From: Edolisoma coerulescens
Lineage: Eukaryota > Chordata > Aves > Passeriformes > Campephagidae
Length of the DNA: 64,000 nt
Assembly: GCA_013397115.1 (NCBI GenBank)
Contig: VWZW01004381.1
Span: forward strand, 672,504 to 736,503
Reading direction: 5' to 3'
Under the pieces are notes generated by a model, which saw nothing but the letters and a program-made list of their open reading frames with translations, was not told the DNA's origin and did not search any database. Shown here in pieces: positions 21,501 to 33,500 of the stretch (the first letter of the stretch is position 1; every line of letters starts with the position of its first letter). The translations under genes were made by a program, and so were the position numbers.

Positions 21501-24500
21501 CGAGTGTGAATATCATTGCAAAGGGTCCCAGTGGGCACAGGAAGGGCTGGGCTCAGCACTCATCCCAGCAGAGAGCCTGCCACCAGTCCTGGGTGAGTTT
21601 GGAGGGATCATCCCACACATTTCTACGACTGGTGGCTGCAGAGGGTGCAGGGAGCAGAGCCTCCCCAGGGGACACTGCAGGGACTGTCACAGCACAAGTG
21701 GCCCTGGCCCAGGGCTTACTGGGATCCAGGCTCCAAGAGAAGCTGGCAGGAAATAGCAGCAATATCCCAAGCAGGGAGCAGCCCTTCCTAAGGCTCTTTT
21801 TCTGTTTTGTTTTCCATTTACCCCACTGTGCCCCCAAAGTGCTGTAGTGTGGGATGGGCCCTGTCCCCGCACACCCCGGGAGGCACAGCCCCGGTACCTG
21901 TCCAGGTGGACTTGGCTGATCTGCTCACTTCCCTGGGAGGAGGGGCCACGCTCTGCCCTTTGTCGTTCAGCCTCTGCATCATGACAGTCTCCACCTTCTC
22001 CCCGAACACGCTGGACCTGCCAGGCACAGGGGGAGCCGGGTGAGAGCTGTGCCACTGCCGGCTCTGTGCTGACCAGGCTGGCACCAAGGGGGCTGAACTC
22101 CAGTGCCAGCACCAGTCCTGGGACATCACACACGTGCCCGAGGCACAGACACTGCTCTGTGTCTCGTGGACAAGGCCTGACAGTCCCTCCCTTCCCTTGG
22201 CCACTCTGCAGTGGCTGGTGGTCGGGGCATCCTGGGCACGGTAACACAACAGGGATTTGGGCAGAACCCCCTTCTCCCTCCCATCAGTGCCATGAAGTGA
22301 ACCCTCATCCCAGCACTTTGCCTGCAGTCCAAAAGTGCTGGAGACACAGCTGGGGCTTTAAGGGACATTCCAGGAGGCTCCTGGAAGGGTGTCAGTGCCC
22401 TCCTGGAGCTGTGGCTGTAGGGGCTGCAGGAGTCATGGCCAGCAGGAACAGAGTGACCCGTGAAAGCGTCCCAAACCCAGCTCAGCTCAGCTGGGTGGGA
22501 GGGCAGGGGGCGGGAGGCTCTGGCTCCATGGGTTCTCTGCTCCCCAAACACTCACAGGCCTGAGATCAGATCTGTTTCTGCCCTCATGTACGGCCCCAGG
22601 TCCTGGGAGTGGGAGATGCCGCTGGCTCCATCCGCCAGGATCTGCCGGATCAGATCCTCATCTGGGAAAGAGAGAGCACAGACAGCGTTGGCAGGAGCTC
22701 AGCACCCAGCACCACACCAGGACACGGCTCAGCCACGTGGTGGAACCGGCAAGGAGGAGTAGGGTCACAGTTATGTCCTTCTCCCTGGGACAGCCCTCCC
22801 CTGCTCCCTCTCCTACAGCTCCCGCCTATCCCAGCTCAGCCACAGGAACCACCAGGAGCCTGCTGGTTCAGGAGGCCAAGTTCTCCAGTTCCAGTTCCAG
22901 AGGCTCAGGGACACACTGTGGCCTTGCAGCCAGTGAGGAAGTGCTGGTTGCTTGCAGCATTCCCATGGGAACACGCCTCTCCTGGCTCCCAGTCTGCTGG
23001 CAGTGTGGGACCACCCACCTCATTCTGATTTCTGCTTTCCCAGACTAAAATCCCCCCTAAGCAGACACAACCCTCCTCCCCTGCCCTTCAGAGCGAGGCC
23101 AGTGGTGATGGCAGCAGCTCTGCTGTTCCACCTCTGCCCCGAGCCAGGGGGGCTCACCTGAGGCCGAGAAGTACCGGGGCTGTCCCTGGTGAATCCCAAG
23201 GGACAAAGTGTCCTCTTCGGTGGCCAGCGGGGCCTCAAGCCCCAGGTGGCGGCTGGCCCGGCCTCTCTTCAGCTTCTGGATGGTGTTGCCCATGATGGAG
23301 GGGTCACTCAGCAGGTCGGGCCAGCTGAGCAGGGCCTCGCTGGAGGGCCATCGCACCAGGCTGTGGGAAAACGGGAACGGGGGCGGTCAGGAATGCGGGA
23401 GCACAAGAAAAGGAACTGTGTGCGACTGTAGAGGGAAACAGCTGTGGGAGCACGAGCCAAGCGCAGCAAAGCACAGACTAAAGTCCTGCTTGCTCCATCC
23501 CCAGAACCCCACTCACCTCTTGGAGTCCTCCAGGAACAGATCTGTTTTGGTTTGCTCAGAGAAGGCCTGGGGGGGAACAGAAACGTTTCAGGAACGCGAC
23601 ACAGGTTTGTGCCTGGTCAAAGCAGTGCGTTGGGAACATCAGGAGTCACTGATGGCTCTTAGCCCTGGGCCCACACCTCCAGGAGCCTGCCCAGCTGTGG
23701 GGAGGGAAGCAGTTACCTCTGCCTGGAGCCCAGGGAAGGTGGGGAAGGAGCTGTCAAGGATTGAGGAGTCCAGGTAGTTGTCGATCTCCAGGGACTGCTG
23801 GTCTGAGTGAGTCACTGTGTGGCTGATGGAGACCTGCAGGGCACACGAGGAGAGACAGAGGTGACACTGCCACCGCTGCTGAGAACAGGCATGTGCCCAT
23901 CCACGGCCTCCCAGACACCTGTACCCACACGTGCCACAGCCAGGGCCACCCAGGCTGTCCCAGGTACGAGCTCCCACGAAGTCCCCGAGTTTGAAAGCTT
24001 TTCCTGTGTGCTCTCAGCGGCATCAGCCACATTTGCTGCTCATCAGTCCCTGAGCAGCTGGCTGCAATACTTAATGGGGCTGCTAATTGTGCTTAACTAG
24101 TCGTTAAATCCCCAGTTAATCCCTTCTCAGCTGCCTCACCACAGCTCTGCTCAGCCAGCTGAGCTTGGACCCAGGGCAGACATTAGAGAGGCTCCACTGA
24201 GCAGCTCCCGGGCTCTGCCTTTGGCATTTGGGTGCCTGTCATACACACTGAAATCCTGAGGGAGGAAGCACCTAAACAGCTTCTAAAATCTGCCTTTTTG
24301 GTGCCTGGGCACTGCCAGAGGCCAGCAGTGATCTGAGCTCAGGGAGGGAGGCAGAGGCCAGGGAAGGGTCTGGCCCTGATGCAGCACAACCGGGCAAGGG
24401 CAGAGCCCAGCTGGAGGAGTGAGGTCCCAAGAAAGGCAGAATTCAGCCACCGAAAAGCAAACCTGGTGACCTCCCACCCATCTGAGCAGCCTGCAACCAT

Positions 24501-27500
24501 CCCCCCTCCTTACCTTGCCACGAGCCATCCGGAAGAGAAATAAAATGACCAGGTAGAGAGGATAAACCACCACGCTGGACACCAGGCCAACAGCCACCGT
24601 GTCCACACTGACAGGGATCAGGCTGGAGACGGCCACGTTGCTGCAGGGAATCAAGAGGGATCAGAGACAGGTGTCAGCAGGAGCATTTGGGGTTGCCAGG
24701 TAAGCAAGCAGGAGACAGAAGTGCACAACCAGATGTGCAGAGAAGAAAATGGGCCTGAAAACGAAAATCAGACTGTCTTTGGTCATCTGTCATCCATGTT
24801 CTGGCCCCAGACTCCTTAGAATGGGGAGGGCAGACTCAAGGTGCAAGCAAGGAAGCTCTTCCCAGTGGATGGAAGATGTGTCCTGCCCCAATGGGACAGG
24901 CAGGAGGGCCCTAAGCAGGTTGGGACTAGCTGGGGACCTGGGGACACACCTGAGGTGGACACTGCCCCCCCATACCATGTACCTGAGGTGGACACTGCCC
25001 CCCACGCCGTGCACACGCCTGAGGTGGACGTTGCCCACCACGCCGTGCACACACCTGAGGTGGACGTTGCCCACCACGCCGTACCACATGGCATTGGCGC
25101 AGAGGAAGAGGAAGATGAGGAGGCAGCAGCAGGTGGCCCTCTGGACACGGGTGAAGCGGGAGCGGGGCGGGCGGTCCCACAGGGACAGCCACACGTGCTT
25201 CTCGAAGAATCCGCGCTGCAGCTCCGCCACGAAGATCCGCCAGAAGCTCCTCAGCTCGCTCTCACCTGGGGACAAAGCGACAGACTCAGGGTGGCTGCAC
25301 CACTGAGGGGACCTGGCTGGGCTGGCCACGTCCCTCCCAACAGACTGATACTCCAGAGGTATCCACACTGCACCCACAGTGTCCCTCCTCATGCAGTGCT
25401 CCAGGCTTGGGGATGAGTGGCTGGAAAAGCTGCCCAGCAGAAAAGGATCTGGGGGCGACAGTGGCTGAACATGAGCCCAGCTGTGTCCAGGTGGGCAACA
25501 GGCCAGTGGCACCTGGCTTGTACCAAAAACAGTGTGGCCACTAGCCCAGGGCAGTGCCTATCCCTTGTGCAGGGCCCTGCTGAGGCACCACCAATCCTGG
25601 GGTCAGTTCTGGGAACCTCACACGAAGAAAGACATGGAGGGGCTGGAGCGTGTCCAGAGAAGGGAACAGAGCTGGGGAAGAGTCTGGAGCACCATGAGCA
25701 GCTGAGGGAGCTGGGAGAGCTCAGCCTGGAGAAAAGGAAGGGCCCAGGTGCCAGGGGTGAGAAGGACCATGGGGAGGTGGAGCACTCACTGGCAGCAAAC
25801 ACCTCCCTCTCCACCAGGCCATCGTTGTCCTCGCTCTCCACCGACAGCCAGTCATTAACCAGGAAGAAATAGCTCTTGCTGCTCTGCAGGTCCCGCACGA
25901 TGACGTGCTGCAGGTACCACGAGGGGCTCAGTCCTGAACGGGGAGAGACGAGGCAATATTTCATGGCACACATTCTGTGTGAGCCTGCGAAGCTGAGGGG
26001 GCCATGGGAGCACTGTCAGTGGGACAGCAGCAGTTCTGTGTGACGTGATTGTCACCGATGGGCACCGCACAGTACCCAAGAGGGAAGCGTGGCACAGCCA
26101 GGTCACCCTGAGGTGACATTTATGGTCACAGCGCACAGGACATTGCATCGTCTGTGTCTGGAGTGGCACCTGGCCAGTCTGTGAGGGAGACCCCATGTCC
26201 CCCCAGAATGTCCCCCAGTCCAGCAGGTCACCACAGGCCAGGTCCCCCTGTCCAGGCCCAGGACATGGCCCCTCCATGTCCCACCTTTGTTGTCGTGCCA
26301 GATGCGGATGCGCCAGATGCTGCCCAGGCTCCGCTCCGTGGCGATCTGGAACACGTCCAGGCTGTTGCGGTGGAAGGTGTTGTCCCCATCCAGGTGTCTG
26401 TGGCCACTTTTATTGTCCACCCCGTACAGGGCGATGCCCACGTGGGCCGTGGTACCTGCAGAGAAGGAAGGGGCTCCCTCAGGGAAGCCCACCCGAGGTG
26501 CAGCCGGTCCCCAGCACTGCCTGTGACAGCCCTATCTACAAACCCAGCCCCCGAACAGAAGCCAAAGTTTGTGCGTGCCTGCTGCTGGGAAAGATTCGGA
26601 ACAAAGTGATGGATCCTGGAGGACAGCAAAAGGATCCATCCAAAGGGCCCACTGGGCAGGAGAGGGTCAGAAGTGAGGAACAATCTCTGCCTCTGCAACC
26701 ACAGCCCAGTCAGGGAAGGCAGGATGGGGGAATTTCTCTCCTGGATGGTTCCTTCCAGCAGCAGTTGGTTGTCCCACTACAACAGCCAGTGGTGGGGCAG
26801 CCTGGACTAGTGGAAGGTGTCCCTGCCCATGTCAAGAGGTTGGAACCAGAAGGTTTTTGAGGAACCTTCCAACACAAACCATTCTCTTGACCTGCCCCAT
26901 CACCACACAATAAAAACTGGGAATGCTGTGGGAAGCCATGGACTGAAGCTGCAGCTCAGCTCTGGGCCCTGCGGGGAGCATTTGGAGTGTGACGTGCTGA
27001 GGTGGGACCTCAGGTGAACTACAGGTGTCCCCCTGGGACCCAGGCATGGGAGCAGGCTGTGGGCTCACCTGACCCTCTGCCCCAGCCCGTTTTCACCAGG
27101 ATCTCGTATTTGTACATCCCGTTCTTCCCGCAGAAGGGAATCACCCCCACGCGGTTCATGTCAATCATGTCCAGCTTGTGCACGATCAGCGCGGCCACCG
27201 AGTAGGTGACAAAGCACACAGCACATGTCAGCAGCACGATGTAGTTCAGCCCTGGGCCTGGAGCCTGGAGAAAAGAAAAGTGTTGAAAGGCAACCCCAGG
27301 AGGATCCCGTTCCCATTCCCTGCCTCCTTCCTGGCCATCGCCCCGCTCACAGACGTGGCCCCGCAGAGCTGGCAGCAGCTGCCAGGAGCTCCCTGCTCCC
27401 GCTCACGTCACAGGGACTGAGTGAGGAAGAGCCTGGATGCCCCTGGGACGCAGGGAGCAGCTGGCAGGTGCGACTCCCTGGGATCAAACAGTGCTGGGTG

Positions 27501-30500
27501 ACAGCTGGGAGGAATGTTTGGTATCTCCCTAAGAGGGGAACACAGTGCAAGGTGTCCAGGCCAGGGACTAAAGCCATCTGCAAAGGTCTGTTTCCAGCCA
27601 GGATTCCCAACCAGGGGACACAGCTTCCCTTGAGCTGCGCCCATCTGCACCTCCCAAAGGCTCCCATATGCCTGTGCTGGTGCCAGCTCGGACATGAAGC
27701 CAACAGGAGCCTGAGGCTTTGCTCCAGGTGACAACAACCTATGTGTGACAACACTGCACAGCCTCTGCTTTGTTGTACTCACGGGAAAGATGAACTGGAC
27801 AGAGTTTGGGGGCACAAACAGGCTGGCCCCAAAGGCTGTGAGGTGCTGGGTCAAGCACACAGCCTGGTCTGGCCTGGTCTCCTCCAGGGGGACAATTCCT
27901 TCCGTCTTCCAGCGCTTCTCCTGCTCGCTGAAGTACTGGCACAGGGACGTGTAGAGCCCCAGGGTCACCTCCACTGGCGACCAGCTGAAGTGGTTGGTGA
28001 TGTTCAGGTAGTATTTCTGGATGGGATCATCTGTTCTGGAGAAGGGAAAGGGCAAGGAGATGACTCTCCCACTTCCTGAAGGGACACCAGCCCCATTCTG
28101 GTGCAGGTGTGTCCAGGGTAAGCATCCAGCTGCAGGGGCAGGGATGCACTCACAAAGGAGGAAAAGCCCAGTGAACATGGTGTAATTTACACCCTTTGGC
28201 AGTGCAGATACTCAGGGGTTCCACAGACCACCTGAGCAGCTCTCACATGCATCCACAGCACAGCCTGACAGGACTACCAGGGAGACTTCTCTTACCTGGG
28301 TGAGGTGAAGAAGGTGTAGAGCTTATGGTCACTTCCAGCCAGGGCATCCAGGCTGATTCTCTTGGAGGCAGAGCAGTTGTATTCGTTGGGCTCGGGCTCG
28401 TGGTGGAGATAGGCCATGATGAAGGGCTCGGGCTCACTGGCCAGGTAATGCTCTGTGGGGAGGGGAAGGAACAGAAAAGGCTTTAAAAACCTCTGGGAGA
28501 CTCAACTACAGGTCTGCTGCCAGCACTGGGGCTCAGGGAAGAGTATAAGGAATGCAGAAAGTTGTGGGAGATGCTTCTCCGGACCGTGCTCTCTCAGTGT
28601 GCACCTCAGAGGATCCCTGGGCACTGGATACCATTGGACAATGCCCTCCAGGGCTAATGGGGCTCAACAGAAGGGGTGGGAAAAGCAAAAGGCTTCTCAG
28701 GGCCAGAATCCACAAGCAAGGATCACACTGGGCACTGGAGATTGTCCAGGACAGCCAGAACCTCGACCACAGTGTGAAACCTGCTGCCAACACCTGGCAT
28801 CCCTTCCCACACTGGTTATCCCTCACACCCAGCCCTCCTCTCCCACGGGAAGAATTAACAAAGAGATGGATTTGTCTGCCCTACCATTGAGGACTCTGTA
28901 GGTGAGCTGGAAGTGCAGTCCTGCTTCCCTGTTGTTGCTCTCCATGATCACAATCAGGTTCACAGACGTTCTTGCCTCAATGACTTCAGTGCCAGCCACA
29001 AGATTTTCGGGGTCTGTGTTGTTTGAGACCATCACAGTGATGGCTTTCTTTGAGTCCAGGCTCCCGATGGGGATCTGCACCCCGTTGTGTGTCTGGAACT
29101 CCATGGAGGCGACCTTGGTGGACACGGTGTAGTTGCTGATGTACCCAAAAGGGAAGGGATTGGAGTCCACTTGGAACATGACTTGGATGACATCCGTCAG
29201 GTTGGAGAGGGTGGAGTTGAAGGCCTGGGGGATGGAGAACTGGCAGTTTGGTGTGTTTTCGTAGCAAAGCAAGTTAAAGGGGTCAGACCTCTTGCCTGTG
29301 GCCTTAATTTCTCCTCCCACCAGCTCGAGGGGCTCTTCGTTCAGCACCCGGGATTTCATGAGGATTCGCATCAGGCTGGAAGACAGGTTGTAGGCTTTGG
29401 GAGCCAGCAGCAAATTGTGGGAATCAGCAAGCAGCTCCTGGGGCTTGGATTCTTGTGAAACTGTATTGACAAGGTGGATCAGGTCACCTGCCAGGAGAGA
29501 AATGAAGAGGAAGTGGTAAATAGCCTGGATAACTGCTACAGTCAGGAGAACACCTGACACCTTCCCAGAGCAATCAGACAAGGCTTTCCTTGCTGTCTTC
29601 TCACTGTTCCTCTGCACATGACCTTCCCCACTGGAGTGTTCACAGCCCAGAGCTAAAAGCAAAGCTGTCAGCAGTTCCTGCGGCCTCTCTAATCTACCAG
29701 GTTTGGTGAGGAATGCTTAAATCACAACATCCTTGATTTCCCTCCTGTACAGTGAAGAGAACTACAGCTCAGGAAACAGGGAAGGAATGGATAAAACAAA
29801 CATGTGTTCCTAAGCTTTTGCACTATGAAGTGCACAACACTCAGAAAGGGGTGCAGAGGTAACAAGGGGTGCAGAGAGTGTCTCTGCTTTCCCCCAGGTC
29901 ACCCAGGTGGGAATTTCCATGCAGCGTTCCCAGATCCCTTAGTGAGGTTTGACAGCCTGCTTGGACTCCGACCAGGAAGACAAGCATCTGGAAGCCATAG
30001 CTGTTACTCATTGTTTACTAAAAAGAGAATCCCCTGGAGTATCAGTGAGCTTATTAGGAGTAAAAGTGAGTTATATTAACAACTGTCAGATTTAAGTGTC
30101 CACAGAGGCAGCGGCCAAAGTCAGGACAACCCTGGGAAAAACTGCAGGGAGAAGAGAGGGCTGGGATGCCATACTCCAAATGGCAGATGCAATTTCCTAA
30201 AAATTTGGGCCAAAGCCCAAATGGCAGAGGAGGGAGCCTGAAAGCTCCCCTCGGCCTCCTCCTGCCCCTGAGCCAGTCCCCTGTCCCCACCCACAGGACA
30301 AAGCTCACCTGTGATGTTCAGGATGTTGTCGGCGATGCCGGTCGGTGTCACCGTGCCCTGGGTGGTCTCCCCTTGCAGAATGGTCATCATGGTCTCCAGC
30401 TTGTTCAGGGTCCTTGTCAGGCATGACTTGCACACCAGCTCCTTGCTCACCACCTGCAAAGGGCCCAGTGTCTGACAGAGCAGGAACACCCCAGGGAAAG

Positions 30501-33500
30501 CCCAGTGGGCTCAGTCTTGAGGAGACCTTTTCACCCTGGAAGTGCCCTGTGCCCTGTCCAGCCCTGAGGAGGGGACAGCAGAGGCTGCCCTGCTCACACT
30601 GAGAGCAGCCAGCAAGTTGTTGGTGTCTCCAAGACTCTGCCATCTCCCTCCCACGACATTCCAGGTGCCAGTGTACAGGCAGGCAGAGGATGCCTGGCAG
30701 AGGATGCTTCTGGGTTGGAAAGAGGAATGAAGAGAGAAAATTGTTGCCCAGAGAAGCTGTGGCTGCTCCGTGCCTGGAATTGTTCAAGGCCAGGTTGGAC
30801 AGGGCTTGGAGCAACCTGATCCTTCCAACCCAAGCCATTCCAGGACTCTTTGATTCTAAATTGATGTTCCCTGGTGTTCACTCGTAAGGACCAGGCACAT
30901 CTCCCCTCTGGTACCACACACAGAAACCAACTAGGAAGAGCTGGACAGGATTCCTCCATCCACTCCACGACCTCCAGTGGAGGCAGGATTTAGCCCCGAC
31001 TGAATCCATTTCAGTGTCCAAATACTCCTGAAGGCTGTGGGAGGAATCCTGCCACTCAGGCATGATGGATGTCCCTCCCTCTGCTCCCAGATGTGTCCAA
31101 GAAACAGAATGTTCCAGCCATGGCCTGGAGCTTCCTGCACTCTCGAGGGCTGGATGGGAGGGACTGAGGCAACACATGGAAGCTGTTACAACCCCGTTCC
31201 TAGCTCTTATTCATCTTTTTTCTTTTAATCATCATAGGATTCAGCCGTGATTCACCATATGTTTTGGTGAAGAATCAAAACAGCATCTGCAGGTCTTGAA
31301 TTCCCCCTTTTCTGCTTTATTTGTAAGCTCTGAGAAGCCAGGACAGACTTTGTGAATCGGAGTCAGGAATCAGGGAGGTGGGGAAGACACTGGGTTCTGG
31401 GGAGGAACCACCCAAGGGCAGCTCCTACTTAGGGAGGAGAATGGACCAAGAAATCTGAGACTCTTTTTTTATCCCTCCAGGAGAAACTAATTCTGATTTT
31501 TCCTCTCCCTTTTAGGTAAAATCCAAAATGTATCAGCCCTGATGGACACTTGTGCAGGAAAGGAATGTATGAACTCCACTTGTCTCAGCCACTTGGGAAA
31601 TTCTAGAGTGCTGTTTTCCTAAGCTTTTCATTCCAACCCAGAGCACAAAGTAATCCTGGAATGTCAGCTTTTCCCATGGAATAAAAATTCTATTTCTAGA
31701 CCTAAGCTTCCACAGCAAGATCAAGTCACGAGGCAGGAGGAGGTGGGAGAGACAGAAACAAACAGGTCCAGCATGGAATGGGATGTGCTGAACCCCAAAG
31801 CCCGGACAAAAGGGAACAGAAAGAAGGGCTTTTTGAGGTTTGCAGGCTCAGAAGCAGGGAAGGGAGCAGATCAGGACTCTGTGGGTGGGATGCAGTGCCT
31901 GTCCATCACTGACCTGCCTGCAGGGGAACCAAGCAAGCACTTGACTCCAGTCCCCAAAGCAAAGATTAGGGAGGGCGGGAGGAGGAGCCAGAGCAGCCTG
32001 GCTGAGCACCAAACCCCACATGCATTATGTAACCGGGCTCTCTTCCCTCCTAAATCCACCAGGCAGCAGCCCCAGCACTGGGAATGGGGGCTGCAAACTG
32101 CCAGGAACACGGTGCTTCCAGTGAGCAGCAGAGCAAAGCAGAGAGGGGTTTTTCATCTTGCAGGGCTGAAACAGGGCTGGGAGGAGCATCAGACCTGGGC
32201 ATTGGCCCCTGGCCAAAAGCAGCTCTACTTGTGTTACTCCTGATAGGAGCCCAGCCTGTCCTCACAGATTCTGTGACTCCCCCAGCGATTTATTCCAATG
32301 GTTCTGGAGCCCCTCTGCTCTGGAGCCAGGCTGGGAGAGCTGGGAATGTTCAGTCTGGAGAAGAGAAGGCTCTGAGGAGACCTTAGAGCCCCTTCCAGTA
32401 CCTAAAGGGGCTCCAGGAGAGCTGGAGAGGGACTTTGGACAAGGGCCTGGAGTTCCAGGACAATGGGGAATGGCTTTAAGCTGAAAGAGGGTAGACTAGA
32501 TTGGATATTGGGAAGGAATTGTTCCCTGTGGGGAGGCCCTGGCACATGTAGCCCAGAGAAGCTGTGGCTGCCCCATCACTGACAGTGTCCAAGGCCAGGC
32601 TGGACGGGGCTTGGAGCACCCTGGGATGGTGGAAGGTGTCCCTGCCCATGGCAGGGGGTGAAACTGGTGACACCTGTCCCCGCTGTGTGTGGAGAGAGCC
32701 AGGCAAGCACAGCAAGGACTGAGGAGCACCTGAGCTGCAGCTGGAGGCTCAGAGGTGGTGACAGGGGACGTACCGTGCACTGTGCCAGGGCGGCCGAGAT
32801 CTGCTGGATGTCATCCACCGTGTTCACCTTCAGGGAGTTCAGGGTCTCTGTGATGTTGTTGCGAGTCCAGGTCCGGAGCTCAAATTCATGCCCAGCCTCA
32901 GGTTCCAGCAGCATGGATCGCTCGTACTGGGGGATGGAAAAAAAAGCAGGAAGAGTGAGGAAGGGGGAGTGAAAAAAACAGAGTGAAGAGCAGTTTCAGA
33001 GGCTGCTGAGCTGAGCTGGAGTCACCTGTTCCCTGCACTCCACATCTCCCGCCTCTGCTTCTCCCCAAAGGGATCTAATGAGCTGGTTTTCCAGCAGAAC
33101 TTCCTCAATTTCACTTCTGTTCTTCAAGCAATTATCTTAACAGCGTGGCACTCAGCAGCTGTCTAGTACCTGGAGTGCAGTCCTTATCCAGCTCAGCAGG
33201 GTGCCTGTGCCCAGGGGGAAGCTCATCCCTGCCTGACTTCCAGGTGTGCAGCAGCCTCTTACTGGGCAGGGAAACAGGAATACAGCCCCGAATTCCTGCC
33301 CTGCCTATAGAGATTGTTGCACAAAATCTGGCCCAAAAATTCTCCTGGTGATTGCAAGGACTTCTGGAGGCCCCTCTTGGGCAGAACGAGCTGCGTTACC
33401 TCATTCAAGATGGTGATGAGGGCCAGGGAGTACTCAATGACCTGCTGAGGGTCCCCTTGTTTCACCAGTCCCTGGAGCACAGTGTCAGTCTGATTGTAGA

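Larger units (their letters stand above)
30454..32773 (-). other. PKD1: PKD1 intron 21 with two CR1 fragments
   Basis: 2.3 kb with no exon-like segment. Holds CR1 fragments at about 30740-30860 and 32325-32670. No long purine/pyrimidine tract is visible, unlike the human intron 21. Confidence 0.75.

Noticed and set aside
24790..25512. 240-codon minus ORF running through exon 29 into the repeat and beyond
   Set aside because: Only 25055-25265 is the exon. The extension through the 36-bp repeat is in frame, so it is recorded as a possible alternative donor, not as the gene model.
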